The position numbers and the translations under genes were made by a program. A stretch of 64,000 bases of DNA from Nocardioides houyundeii (GTDB taxonomy: Bacteria > Actinomycetota > Actinomycetes > Propionibacteriales > Nocardioidaceae). The stretch is taken from assembly GCF_002865585.1 (NCBI RefSeq), contig NZ_CP025581.1:1240001-1304000 (forward strand), given 5' to 3'. This document shows, piece after piece, positions 9,043 through 19,540 of this stretch (position 1 is the first letter of the stretch; each line of letters starts with the position of its first letter). Under the pieces are notes generated by a model. That model was not told where the DNA came from and searched no databases. It saw only the letters and a list, made by a program, of their open reading frames with translations.

Positions 9043-9450
9043 ATGAGCCAGCGCACACTCGCCCTGTTGAAGCCCGACGCCGTTCAGCGCGGCCTGGTGG
9101 GAGAGATCCTGGCCCGGTACGAGGCCAAGGGGCTCGCCATCGTGGCGATGGAGCTGCGCACCATCGACGCAGCCCAGGCCGACGCCCACTACCACGAGCA
9201 CGTCGAGCGAGACTTCTACCCGCCGCTGCGCGACTTCGTGACCAGCGGCCCGTTGGTCTCCCTGGTGCTCGAGGGTGACCAGGCGATCGAGGTGGTGCGC
9301 GGCATCAACGGCGCCACCGACGGTCGCAAGGCAGCCCCCGGCACCATCCGCGGCGACCTCTCGCTGTCCAACCGCGAGAACCTGGTGCACGGCTCGGACT
9401 CTGCGGAGTCCGCCGAGCGCGAGATCGCGCTCTGGTTCCCGCACCTCTGA
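9043..9450 (+). CDS. ndk: Nucleoside diphosphate kinase
   Basis: Full-length 135-aa NDK that moves the gamma phosphate between nucleoside triphosphates and diphosphates through a phosphohistidine. Active-site His116 lies in NLVHGSDS. N-terminal TLALLKPDAVQRGLVGEIL and the GINGATDGRKAAPGTIRGD loop are family-typical. It stands alone between the folC pair and the mre operon. A small CCCGC-GAA-GCGGG hairpin at 9454-9466 follows the stop and may end the transcript weakly. Confidence 0.97.
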   Translation: MSQRTLALLKPDAVQRGLVGEILARYEAKGLAIVAMELRTIDAAQADAHYHEHVERDFYPPLRDFVTSGPLVSLVLEGDQAIEVVRGINGATDGRKAAPGTIRGDLSLSNRENLVHGSDSAESAEREIALWFPHL

Positions 9451-9578
9451 GCACCCGCGAAGCGGGGGCGTGTCCTGCCCGGATCCGGGGCGCCTGCTAC
9501 CTACGCTGGAGGCTGAGCCGCCCCTGAGGTGAGGAGCTGCTCCTTCCCTCAAGGACCACCAGCGAAGGCAACAAGGAC

Positions 9579-10606
<1,028 letters not shown>

Positions 10607-10607
<1 letters not shown>

Positions 10608-11530
10608 TGGCCGAGCGTCCCGACCGCGAGAAGCGGTGGCGCGGGCTTGAGGAGCGCTCCCGGCCGCGGCGCTCCACGCTGGTGGCTCTGCTCCTGGCCT
10701 CCGCGACCTTGATGACCCTGGACCAGCAGGCGGGGGAGTCGTCCCCGATCGAGCCCGTCCGGGCTGCCGTGGGCGCCGCCTTCGGTCCCGTCGAGACGAT
10801 CACCTCGGCCGCGGTGCGTCCCTTCACCGCCGTCCCCACGTGGTTCCGGTCCAAGGACGGGCTGCGCCGCGACATCACCGACCTGGAGTCCGAGAACGCG
10901 GCGCTGCGCGAGCAGGTCGCCTCCTCGGGCTACGACCGCAACCGCCTGGCGGAGTTCGAGGGGCTGACCCGGGCCGCGGCGGACCTGGGCCGCTCCATGG
11001 TGCCCGCCCGGGTGGTGGCGCACGGGTCGGCCCAGTCCTTCAGCAGGACCGTGACCATCGACGCCGGCTCCGACGCCGGGCTGCGTCCGGACATGACCGT
11101 GGTCAACAACGACGGCCTCGTGGGCCGGGTGCTGCGCGTCACCAGCCGCACCGCGACGGTGCTGCTCCTGCTCGACGCCGAGTCCGTGGTGGGAGGACGA
11201 ATCGGAGAGAGCATGGAGGTCGGCTTCCTGCGGGGACGCGGCATCCTGGGCCAGGAGGGGCGGCTGGACCTGGAGCTGCTCGACGACGCGGTGGTCCCCG
11301 CCCAGGGCGACACCGTCGTGTCCTGGGGCAGCGACGGTGCTGGTCCCTACGTGCCCGGCGTGCTGGTGGGTCGGGTGACCGACGTCTTCGCCAGCGTTCG
11401 CGAGCAGGCGCAGCGGGCGGTGATCGAGCCGTTCGTGGACTTCTCCGCGCTCGACGTGGTGGGGGTGATCGTGCCCGGCGACACTGCCAGCGACCGGGCC
11501 CTGATCCAGGCCGACGGAGGCATCGGATGA
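10607..11530 (+). CDS. mreC: Rod shape-determining protein MreC
   Basis: 307 aa. One N-terminal transmembrane helix (STLVALLLASATLMTL) is followed by a coiled-coil segment (RDITDLESENAALREQVA) and the periplasmic beta domains with GRVLRVTSRTATVLLLLDAESVVGGRI. MreC links the MreB cytoskeleton to the cell-wall synthases. Start ATG 10607 shares one base with the mreB stop (TGATG). Confidence 0.93.
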
Positions 11531-12039
11531 CGCTGGCACGCGCCGTGGTGGGCTTCCTGGCCGTGTCCGTCGCCCTGGTCCTGCAGGTCTCGCTCTTCCC
11601 GCACGTGGCATGGCAGGGAGTCGTGCCCAACCTGGTGCTGCTCGTGGTGGTCGCCGCGGCGCTCACCCGCGGCGCCCAGTTCGCGCTGGTGCTGGGGTTC
11701 GTCGCCGGCGTGCTGCTGGACCTGGCGCCTCCCGCCGACCACCTGGCGGGCCGCTGGGCGCTCGCCCTGGTGGTCGTGGCCTACCTCGCGGCCCGGGTGC
11801 GCCAGGACGTGCGGCCCTCCACCGCCGCGGTGCTGGCCACCGTCGCCGCGTCCTCGTTCGTCGGCACCTCGTTGTTCGCGCTCAGCGGGCTGGTCCTGCG
11901 CGACCCGGTCATCTCGGTGGGCGAGCTGCTCGAGGTGGTCGCCGTGGCCGTGCTGTGGGACCTGCTGCTCACCCCCTTCGTGCTGCCGCCGACGATGCGG
12001 CTCTTCGAGCGCCTGGGTCGAACCGGAGCACCTGTCTGA
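11527..12039 (+). CDS. mreD: Rod shape-determining protein MreD
   Basis: 170-aa polytopic membrane protein with about five hydrophobic segments from RAVVGFLAVSVALVLQVSLFP onward; MreD is the integral membrane partner of MreC. The start ATG overlaps the mreC stop (ATGA at 11527-11530) and the stop shares a base with mrdA. MreD is poorly conserved in sequence, so position and topology carry most of the weight. Confidence 0.88.
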   Translation: MTLARAVVGFLAVSVALVLQVSLFPHVAWQGVVPNLVLLVVVAAALTRGAQFALVLGFVAGVLLDLAPPADHLAGRWALALVVVAYLAARVRQDVRPSTAAVLATVAASSFVGTSLFALSGLVLRDPVISVGELLEVVAVAVLWDLLLTPFVLPPTMRLFERLGRTGAPV

Positions 12040-14159
12040 TGGCGGTGTCGGGGTCCCAGCGCAGCAGGCTGCGTCTGATCGTGGTCCAGGCCCTGGTGTT
12101 CTCGCTCTTCGCGACCCTCTTCGTGCGCCTGTACTACCTGCAGGTCGTGGGGGGCGAGGGCTACCAGGCCCAGGCCGCCGACCAGTCCGTCCGCGACATC
12201 GTGGTCCAGCCGCAGCGCGGGCTGGTGGTCGACGCGATGGGGCGCCCGCTGGTGGCCAACCGGCTGTCCTGGGTGGTCTCGGTGGACCGCAACGTGGTCT
12301 CCAAGCTCAGCGCGGTCGAACGGGAGAAGCTGGTCGCCCGCGTGTCCGACGTGGTGGGGCTCAAGCCGCGGCAGGTCGAGCGCCGGCTCGCCGACTGCGG
12401 CGACGACGGCGCGGTGGCCGGCGTGTGCTGGAACGGCTCTCCCTTCCAGCCGGTGCCGGTGGCCGACGACGTCGGCCAGGACGTCGCGCTGCGGGTGCTC
12501 GAGCAGCCCGAGGACTACCCGGGCGTGCTGGCCGAGCAGCAGAACGTGCGCGCCTACCCCAGCCCCTTCGGGGTCAACATGGCCCACCTGCTGGGCTACC
12601 TCAGCCCGATCACCGAGGAGGAGTTCGACCGGGCCAGCGCCAAGGACGACCTCTCCCTCAACGGCGCCTCCGTCGTCGGCCGCGCCGGGGTCGAGAAGCA
12701 GTACGACGAGTGGCTGCGCGGGATGCCGGGCTACAAGCGGGTCGCGGTCGACTCGATGGGCCGGGTGGTGGGCGATGACAGCGAGATCGCCAGCACCCCC
12801 GGCGACACGCTGGTCACCTCGATCGACGCCAAGGTCCAGGGCGTCGTCGAGCGGGAGCTGGCCCGCTCCATCGCGACCCAGCGCGCCACCTTCGACCCGG
12901 TGACGGGGCGCAACTACGCCGCCGACTCCGGGGCCACGGTGGTGATGGAGGCCGACACCGGACGGATCGTGGCGATGGCCAGCCAGCCGACGTACGACCC
13001 GGACGTGTGGGTGGGCGGGATCTCCTCCGAGGAGCTCAGCGGGCTCTACTCCGAGAAGGCCGGGACCCCCCTGCTGTCCCGGGCCACGCAGGGCCAGTTC
13101 GCTCCCGGGTCCACCTGGAAGCCGTTCATGACCGCGGCAGCGCTGAGCAACGGCTACCGCACCGACACCACGCTGGCGTGCTCGTCGGGCCTGCAGGTCG
13201 GCAACCGCGTGTTCAAGAACTACGAGTCCGGCGCCTACGGCAACATCACGTTCGCCAAGGCGCTCGAGGTCTCGTGCAACACCTTCTTCTACCGGGTCGG
13301 CTACGACTTCTGGCAGCGGCTGGGGTCCGACGTCGCCGACGTGGACGCCTTCGACCCGCTGGTCGAGGGTGCCAAGCTGTTCGGCTTCGGCTCCGAGACC
13401 GGCGTGGACCTGCCTGGCGAGGCGCCCGGCCGGATCGCGGACCGGACCTGGAAGCGGTCCTACTACGAGTCGCAGAAGGACTACTACTGCGGTCTTGCCG
13501 ATGCGCCGCAGGACGCCGAGACCTCCGACTTCGTCTACAAGTTCGCCCGCGAGTTCTGCATCGAGGGCTTCGCCTACCGGGCCGGTGACGCGGTGAACTT
13601 CGCCATCGGCCAGGGCGACACCATCGTCACCCCCCTGCAGCTCGCGCGCGCCTACGCGGCGCTGGCCAACGGCGGCACCTTGTGGGAGCCGCGCATCGGC
13701 AAGGCGATCGTGAGCCCCGAGGGCAAGGTGCTGCAGCGGATCCAGCCCAAGAAGCAGGGGTCGGTCCCGGTGTCGGACAAGACGCTGGACTACATCGACA
13801 CCGCTCTCCAGGGGGTCTCCACCCGCGGCACGATGAACTGGAAGCTCATCGGCTTCCCGTTGGACGAGGTCAAGATCCGCGCCAAGACGGGCTCCGCGGA
13901 GGTCTACGGCAAGCAGTCGACCGGGTGGGTCGCCTCCTACACCGAGGACTACGTGGTGGTCCAGATGATCAGCCAGGGCGGCACGGGCTCAGGCAGCAAC
14001 GGCGACGCCGTCCGCAAGATCTGGGAGACGCTGTACGGCGTCGACGGGGACCGGGTCGTGCCCGCGAAGGCGGCGATCCCCGGCACCAAGCCGCCCAAGC
14101 AGCTGCCGTCCTTCCAGCCCGACGGCACCATCCTGCCGCCGCAGGGGGAGGGCAAGTGA
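12039..14159 (+). CDS. mrdA: Penicillin-binding protein 2 (class B transpeptidase)
   Basis: Elongasome transpeptidase that cross-links lateral-wall peptidoglycan, 706 aa. An N-terminal membrane anchor (LIVVQALVFSLFATLFV) is followed by a dimerisation/pedestal domain. The transpeptidase domain has Ser358 of SxxK (GSTWKPF), an SxN motif in VSCNTF, and KTG starting at Lys616 (AKTGSAEV). A cysteine-containing insert around YYCGLADAP and FCIEGF interrupts the region before the AIGQGD motif; similar inserts occur in actinobacterial PBP2s. The proline-rich C-terminus ends at the rodA overlap. Confidence 0.95.
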   Translation: MAVSGSQRSRLRLIVVQALVFSLFATLFVRLYYLQVVGGEGYQAQAADQSVRDIVVQPQRGLVVDAMGRPLVANRLSWVVSVDRNVVSKLSAVEREKLVARVSDVVGLKPRQVERRLADCGDDGAVAGVCWNGSPFQPVPVADDVGQDVALRVLEQPEDYPGVLAEQQNVRAYPSPFGVNMAHLLGYLSPITEEEFDRASAKDDLSLNGASVVGRAGVEKQYDEWLRGMPGYKRVAVDSMGRVVGDDSEIASTPGDTLVTSIDAKVQGVVERELARSIATQRATFDPVTGRNYAADSGATVVMEADTGRIVAMASQPTYDPDVWVGGISSEELSGLYSEKAGTPLLSRATQGQFAPGSTWKPFMTAAALSNGYRTDTTLACSSGLQVGNRVFKNYESGAYGNITFAKALEVSCNTFFYRVGYDFWQRLGSDVADVDAFDPLVEGAKLFGFGSETGVDLPGEAPGRIADRTWKRSYYESQKDYYCGLADAPQDAETSDFVYKFAREFCIEGFAYRAGDAVNFAIGQGDTIVTPLQLARAYAALANGGTLWEPRIGKAIVSPEGKVLQRIQPKKQGSVPVSDKTLDYIDTALQGVSTRGTMNWKLIGFPLDEVKIRAKTGSAEVYGKQSTGWVASYTEDYVVVQMISQGGTGSGSNGDAVRKIWETLYGVDGDRVVPAKAAIPGTKPPKQLPSFQPDGTILPPQGEGK

Positions 14160-15340
14160 CTCAGCGCACCGGCTTCGCGCGGCTGCGGGCCCCCGGCCTG
14201 GACTGGGTGCTGATGCTGGCCGTCATCGCCCTGCTGGTGGTGGGGACCACGATGGTCTGGTCGACCACCTCCAGCCGGGACCTGCTCACCGGCGGCGACT
14301 CCACGGCGTACCTGCGCAAGCAGCTGGTCAACCTGGCGATCGGGGGCGTGCTGCTGGTGCTGGTGCTGGCGACCGACCACCGGTGGGTCAGGATCCTGGC
14401 CCCGGTGGTCTACCTGGCCTCGATCCTCGGCCTGCTGCTGGTGCTGGTGATGGGCTCGACCATCAACGGCTCCCGGTCCTGGCTGAGCCTCGGCGGGCTC
14501 TCGGTGCAGCCGGCGGAGTTCGCCAAGCTGGCCGTGGTGATCGGCATGGCGCTGCTGGTCGCGGAGCGCACCGAAGGCAGCTGGCGGCGCTCGGTCGGCT
14601 CGGTCGACGTGCTGGGCATGCTGGTGATCGCGGGCGTCCCGGGAGCCCTGATCCTGCTCCAGCCCGACCTCGGCACGATGCTGGTCCTGGCCGCCACCGT
14701 CTTCGGGGTGCTCGCCGTGGCCGGCGCGCCGCGGCGCTGGCTGGGTGGGCTGCTGCTCGCCGGAGTCGCCGCCGCGGCGGTGGCGGTCAGCGCAGGGCTG
14801 CTCAAGGCCTACCAGGTGGACCGCTTCATGGCGTTCACCAACCCGGACCTGGACCCCCGAGGCGCCGGCTACAACACCGAGCAGGCGCGGATCGCCGTCG
14901 GGAACGGTGGGCTCTTCGGCCAGGGGCTGTTCGAGGGCTCCCAGACCCGCTCCGGCTTCGTCCCCGAGCAGCACACCGACTTCATCTTCACCGCGGTCGG
15001 CGAGGAGCTCGGCCTCCTGGGCGCCGGCCTGGTGATCGCGCTGATGGCGATCATCGTGTGGCGGGCGCTGGCGATCGCCGCGGGCACCGACGACATGTTC
15101 GGCCGGGTGGCGGCGGCCGGCATCGCGTGCTGGTTCGGCTTCCAGGCCTTCCAGAACATCGGGATGTGCCTGGGCATCATGCCGGTCACCGGCGTCCCCC
15201 TCCCGTTCGTGTCGTACGGCGGCTCCTCGATGTTCGCGGGGATGCTCGCGGTGGGAGTGCTGCAGAACGTGGCGCTGCGCTCGGGCACCAGTCTCCCGAC
15301 GCGGTTGCTCTCGCCCGGCAGGACGCTGGCCGGCCGCTGA
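14156..15340 (+). CDS. rodA: Rod shape-determining protein RodA (SEDS peptidoglycan glycosyltransferase)
   Basis: 394-aa SEDS-family membrane protein with about ten helices that polymerises lipid II in a complex with PBP2. Hallmarks are SRSWLSLGGLSVQPAEFAK, LQPDLGTMLVL, the loop FVPEQHTDFIFTAVGEE and the C-terminal PVTGVPLPFVSYGGSS. GTG 14156 overlaps the mrdA stop by 4 nt with a strong purine-rich ribosome site (GGGGGAGGG) just upstream. It closes the operon. Confidence 0.95.
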   Translation: MTQRTGFARLRAPGLDWVLMLAVIALLVVGTTMVWSTTSSRDLLTGGDSTAYLRKQLVNLAIGGVLLVLVLATDHRWVRILAPVVYLASILGLLLVLVMGSTINGSRSWLSLGGLSVQPAEFAKLAVVIGMALLVAERTEGSWRRSVGSVDVLGMLVIAGVPGALILLQPDLGTMLVLAATVFGVLAVAGAPRRWLGGLLLAGVAAAAVAVSAGLLKAYQVDRFMAFTNPDLDPRGAGYNTEQARIAVGNGGLFGQGLFEGSQTRSGFVPEQHTDFIFTAVGEELGLLGAGLVIALMAIIVWRALAIAAGTDDMFGRVAAAGIACWFGFQAFQNIGMCLGIMPVTGVPLPFVSYGGSSMFAGMLAVGVLQNVALRSGTSLPTRLLSPGRTLAGR

Positions 15341-15349
15341 GCCGAGCTG

Positions 15350-15366
15350 CCCCGCTCTCAGCGGGG
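15350..15366. terminator. Hairpin at the rodA / histidine kinase tail-to-tail junction
   Basis: CCCCGCT (15350-15356) and AGCGGGG (15360-15366) form a perfect 7-bp stem with a 3-nt loop in the 17-bp gap between the convergent genes. It overlaps the kinase stop codon and could serve both directions. Confidence 0.5.
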
Positions 15367-17397
15367 GGAGCGGGCGGCCGGGAGCGTGAAGGAGACCGTG
15401 GTTCCGCCGTGGTCGTTGGCCCGGGCGTGGATCCGACCCCCGTGACGCTCCACGATCTGGCGGCACAGGTCCAGGCCCACTCCTGAGCCCTGGTAGTCCC
15501 GGGCATGCTCGGCGGCGCGGTGGAACTTCTCGAAGATCCGCTCCTCCTCGCCCGGCGGGAGGCCGATGCCCCGGTCCGCCACGTCGACCCGCACCCACCC
15601 CGGCTCACCCGGGGTCGAGGTGATCGCCACCTCGGCGACCTGACCGGGCCGGGTGTACTTGCAGGCGTTGCCCACCAGGTTGTCCATCAGCTGTCGCACC
15701 ATGGCCAGGTCGGCGTGGACCCGGTGCGGGACCTCGACGGTGAACCGGTGCCCTCCGGTGCCGACGTGGGTGGAGACCACGACCGCCACCGGGTTGGCGA
15801 GCGGGAAGTCGGTGGAGCGCAGCTCACCTTCCAGGTCCACGGTGTGGTGGAGCCAGTCCGCGACGATCTCCTGCATCCGCTGGTTGGCCGCGCGTGCCCG
15901 CATCAACAGGGCGACGGCCTCGTCGGGGCGGCCGTGCTCCAGGGCGTCGCCGACCAGCTCCAGCCAGCCCTCGAGGCTGCTCAGCGGGGCCCGCAGGTCG
16001 TGGGCCACGACGCCGGCGAAGCTGCTCAGCTCGCCGAGCCGCTCGTGCTGGTGCGTGACGTCGGTGAGGGAGATCATCACGCCGTCGCGCGGGTGGCCGT
16101 CGAGCGGGACCACCCGCTGCCTGAGCACCCGTCGGGGACCGGTGGGCGGCTGCACGGCGAGGAGCTCGGTGTGCAGCAGCTCGTCGTTGTCGAGGGCGGC
16201 TCCGTCGGGCCGGGTGAGGCCGAAGTAGTCGACCCAGTTGCGGGGCGACAGGTCCGGGAGCGGGCGTCCGAGCAGGTCGACGGCCGACTGGTTGTGCACC
16301 CGGATGTCCGCGGAGGGGCTGATCACCACGAACCCGTCGGACATCGCCTCGAAGACCCTCCGGAGCATGGTCGTCTGGCGGATCGCGGTGCGTCTTGCCG
16401 CCTCGAGGTCACGCAGCAGCCGGTTGCGGTGCTCGTTGAGCAGGGCGATGGTCAGGGCCACGAAGGCACACACCGAGACCAGGAGGTCGATGACGTAGCC
16501 GTCTGGGACCACGGGCTGGGCCCGACCCGACTGCTCGGTGAAGGGATAGATCATCAGGCACCCGAAGCCCAGACCGAGGCTGTAGGCAGCGGTCGTCCAC
16601 ACCGGGAACGTCGAGGCGACGTAGAGGCTGGGGAGCAGGACCACCCACACCAGGGGGACGGCGTCGGACTCCAGCGCCACGACCAGGAGCAGCAGCGAGG
16701 CCGTCCCGATCAGCGGGAGCAGCAGGGCACGGCGGGAGGTCTCCTGGCGCGACCAGGTGGCGACGGCCAGCAGCGCCGTGACGCTCACCAGGCTGGTGAC
16801 GCAGACCCGGATCACCCAGTCCGCGACGTCGCGAGCCCCTGCGTCGTCGCCGACCAGGCTGGGCACCCCGAAGACGGGGACGACGGCCAGGGCACTCAGC
16901 GCCGCCGCGAGCATCAGGGCCGACAGGTCGCGTGCGCCGCCGGGCGCCCACTCCAGCGCCAGCTCCCGGCGCCAGCGGGCGGCACCCGGTGCCGGATCCG
17001 GCGGATCGCTCCTCAGCAGTGCCCTGGCCCAGCGGTAGCCCGCGCACAGCAGCAGCGACTGCACTCCGAGCGCGGCAGCGTTGCGCACCGCGGAGGCGAT
17101 CGAGACGTCCACGTCCAGCGCGACCAGGACCCCCAGCACGAAGACCAGGACCACGGTCAGGACGAACACCCGCGTGAGGCGGGGCAGCACCCCCCGCCAG
17201 GAGAACGCCATCCAGAAGAAGGCGGCACCGGAGAGGAGCCAGAGCCGGGGCAGCTGGCCGGGGTCGGCCGTCGTGCGGCTCAGCAGCACCCCCAGCGTGA
17301 AGATCGCGGCGGTCACGCTCCACAGCACCCAGAACCCCCGGCCCCGGGCCCCGGTGTCGGTAGCGGCGGGTTCGACCGACTCGCCCTTGTCCGCCAA
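15358..17397 (-). CDS. Membrane sensor histidine kinase with PAS domain (orphan)
   Basis: 679 aa. The N-terminal ~300 residues hold about eight to nine hydrophobic helices of a MASE1-like integral sensor. A PAS domain follows (MSDGFVVISPSADIRVHNQSAVDLLG), then HisKA with the phosphoacceptor His466 in VVAHDLRAPLSSLEGW. The HATPase domain has the N box NLVGNACKYT, G1 DRGIGLPPGEEERIFEKF and G2 GSGVGLDLCRQIVERHGG. No response regulator gene is adjacent on either side, so its partner and signal cannot be read from the window. Confidence 0.9.
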   Translation of the reverse strand: MADKGESVEPAATDTGARGRGFWVLWSVTAAIFTLGVLLSRTTADPGQLPRLWLLSGAAFFWMAFSWRGVLPRLTRVFVLTVVLVFVLGVLVALDVDVSIASAVRNAAALGVQSLLLCAGYRWARALLRSDPPDPAPGAARWRRELALEWAPGGARDLSALMLAAALSALAVVPVFGVPSLVGDDAGARDVADWVIRVCVTSLVSVTALLAVATWSRQETSRRALLLPLIGTASLLLLVVALESDAVPLVWVVLLPSLYVASTFPVWTTAAYSLGLGFGCLMIYPFTEQSGRAQPVVPDGYVIDLLVSVCAFVALTIALLNEHRNRLLRDLEAARRTAIRQTTMLRRVFEAMSDGFVVISPSADIRVHNQSAVDLLGRPLPDLSPRNWVDYFGLTRPDGAALDNDELLHTELLAVQPPTGPRRVLRQRVVPLDGHPRDGVMISLTDVTHQHERLGELSSFAGVVAHDLRAPLSSLEGWLELVGDALEHGRPDEAVALLMRARAANQRMQEIVADWLHHTVDLEGELRSTDFPLANPVAVVVSTHVGTGGHRFTVEVPHRVHADLAMVRQLMDNLVGNACKYTRPGQVAEVAITSTPGEPGWVRVDVADRGIGLPPGEEERIFEKFHRAAEHARDYQGSGVGLDLCRQIVERHGGRIHARANDHGGTTVSFTLPAARSPR

Positions 17398-17493
17398 CGT
17401 CTTCCTCCCCCCGGGTGTGGCATCCGCGGCATGCCGTGCCAGTCACTCTAGGCGTTGGAGGGTCTCGAAGGCAGTGGGCTCGGGTGCCGGACG

Positions 17494-17499
17494 TAGGCT
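17494..17499 (+). promoter_or_regulatory. Putative -10 box upstream of the radical SAM gene
   Basis: TAGGCT sits 31 bp before ATG 17531, leaving a short leader that contains a GAGAGAGG ribosome site (17517-17524). I could not identify a matching -35. Confidence 0.4.
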
Positions 17500-17530
17500 G
17501 GGGCCTCCGCAGTTCTGAGAGAGGTTCACC

Positions 17531-19504
17531 ATGCTCCCCGTCACCGGCACCACTGGCGACGTGTCGTCCGTCTTCCCGCTCCTCGAGCCCCGGCTCCCGC
17601 TGGTCTCCAAGCCCATCCAGTACGTCGGTGGCGAGCTCAACTCGACCGTCAAGGAGTGGGACTGCGCACCGGAGGGCGAGACCGTCCGCTGGGCGCTGAT
17701 GTACCCGGACGCCTACGAGGTCGGCCTGCCCAACCAGGGCGTGCAGATCCTCTACGAGGTGCTCAACGAGCGTGACTGGATCGTGGCGGAGCGCACCTAC
17801 GCGGTGTGGGCCGACATGGAGCAGGTGATGCGCACCGACGGCATCCCGCAGTTCACCGTGGACAGCCACCGCCCGGTGGGGGCCTTCGACCTGTTCGGCC
17901 TGAGCTTCTCCACCGAGCTCGGCTACACCAACATGCTCAACGCCCTGGACCTGGCCGGCATCCCGCTGCACGCGGTCGACCGCGGTGAGGACCACCCGAT
18001 CGTGCTGGCCGGTGGGCACGCCGCGTTCAACCCCGAGCCGATCGCCGACTTCATCGACGCCGCCGTGCTCGGCGACGGCGAGGAGGTGGTGCTGGCGATC
18101 TCCGAGGTGGTCCGCGAGTGGAAGGCCGAGGGGCGCCCCGGAGGCCGCGACGAGGTGCTGCGGCGGCTGGCGGTCAGCGGTGGCGTCTACGTGCCGAAGT
18201 TCTACGACGTCAGCTACGCCCCCGACGGTGCCATCAGCTCGGTGGTGCCCAACCGCCCGGGCATCCCCTTCCGGGTGCGCAAGCACACCCTGATGGACCT
18301 CGACGCCTGGCCCTACCCGGCCAAGCCGCTGGTGCCGCTGGCCGAGACCGTCCACGAGCGCTTCTCGGTCGAGATCTTCCGCGGCTGCACCCGGGGCTGC
18401 CGGTTCTGCCAGGCGGGGATGATCACCCGTCCGGTGCGCGAGCGCTCCATCAAGACGATCGGCGACATGGTCGAGAACGGCATCCGCAAGTCCGGTTTCG
18501 AGGAGGTGGGGCTGCTCTCGCTCTCCAGCGCCGACCACACCGAGATCGGCGAGATCGCCAAGGGTCTGGGCGACCGCTACGAGGGTTCCAACGTGTCCCT
18601 CTCCCTGCCGTCGACGCGGGTGGACGCCTTCAACATCACCCTGGCCAACGAGTTCTCCCGCAACGGTCGTCGCTCCGGGCTCACCTTCGCCCCGGAGGGC
18701 GGCAGCGAGCGGATGCGCAAGGTGATCAACAAGATGGTCACCGAGGAGGACCTGATCGCCACGGTCGCCGCGGCGTACTCGCACGGATGGCGCCAGGTCA
18801 AGCTCTACTTCATGGTCGGGCTGCCCACCGAGACCGACGAGGACGTCCTCCAGGTCGCCGACCTGGCACGGCGCGTGATCGCCAAGGGCCGCGAGGTCTC
18901 AGGCCGCAACGACGTGCGGTGCACCGTGTCCATCGGCGGCTTCGTGCCCAAGCCGCACACGCCGTTCCAGTGGGCGGCCCAGCTCGACCACGAGACCACC
19001 GACGCTCGCCTGAAGAAGCTGCGCGACACCGTCCGCGAGGACAAGAAGTTCGGCCGCGCCATCGGCTTCCGCTACCACGACGGGAAGCCCGGGATCGTCG
19101 AGGGACTGCTCTCGCGCGGGGACCGTCGGGTCGGCGCGGTCATCGAGGCGGTCTGGCGCGACGGCGGCCGCTTCGACGGCTGGAGCGAGCACTTCTCCTA
19201 CGACCGGTGGATGACCTGCGCCGAGCAGGCTCTGGCCGGGACCGGCGTGGACGTCGACTGGTACACCGTGCGCGAGCGCGGGATCGAGGAGGTGCTCCCT
19301 TGGGACCACCTGGACTCCGGTCTCGACAAGGACTGGCTCTGGTCGGACTGGGAGGACGCCCTGGCCGTCGCCGAGGGTGCCGACGTCGAGGTCGAGGACT
19401 GCCGGTGGACCCCGTGCTACGACTGCGGCGTCTGCCCGGAGATGGGCACCGAGATCCAGATCGGGCCCACCGGGCAGCAGCTGCTGCCGCTCAGCGTGGT
19501 GTGA
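17531..19504 (+). CDS. TIGR03960-type radical SAM protein with N-terminal B12-binding-like domain
   Basis: 657 aa. The radical SAM cluster ligands are Cys286, Cys290 and Cys293 (CTRGCRFC). The N-terminal ~200 residues (YPDAYEVGLPNQGVQILYEVLN, then FDLFGLSFSTELGYTNML and DGEEVVLA) match the cobalamin-binding-like domain of this family. A late Cys-rich motif (CRWTPCYDCGVCPEMG) may bind a second cluster. Families TIGR03960 and TIGR03936 are normally adjacent or fused and often lie upstream of rne-rplU-rpmA. Here the partner is 11 kb downstream beyond a glycan block. The reaction is unknown; RNA or ribosomal-protein modification is only an inference from neighbours. Confidence 0.88.
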   Translation: MLPVTGTTGDVSSVFPLLEPRLPLVSKPIQYVGGELNSTVKEWDCAPEGETVRWALMYPDAYEVGLPNQGVQILYEVLNERDWIVAERTYAVWADMEQVMRTDGIPQFTVDSHRPVGAFDLFGLSFSTELGYTNMLNALDLAGIPLHAVDRGEDHPIVLAGGHAAFNPEPIADFIDAAVLGDGEEVVLAISEVVREWKAEGRPGGRDEVLRRLAVSGGVYVPKFYDVSYAPDGAISSVVPNRPGIPFRVRKHTLMDLDAWPYPAKPLVPLAETVHERFSVEIFRGCTRGCRFCQAGMITRPVRERSIKTIGDMVENGIRKSGFEEVGLLSLSSADHTEIGEIAKGLGDRYEGSNVSLSLPSTRVDAFNITLANEFSRNGRRSGLTFAPEGGSERMRKVINKMVTEEDLIATVAAAYSHGWRQVKLYFMVGLPTETDEDVLQVADLARRVIAKGREVSGRNDVRCTVSIGGFVPKPHTPFQWAAQLDHETTDARLKKLRDTVREDKKFGRAIGFRYHDGKPGIVEGLLSRGDRRVGAVIEAVWRDGGRFDGWSEHFSYDRWMTCAEQALAGTGVDVDWYTVRERGIEEVLPWDHLDSGLDKDWLWSDWEDALAVAEGADVEVEDCRWTPCYDCGVCPEMGTEIQIGPTGQQLLPLSVV

Positions 19505-19540
19505 GCAGGGCTCGGCTGCGCCCGTGTGGTGCAGCCGGGC

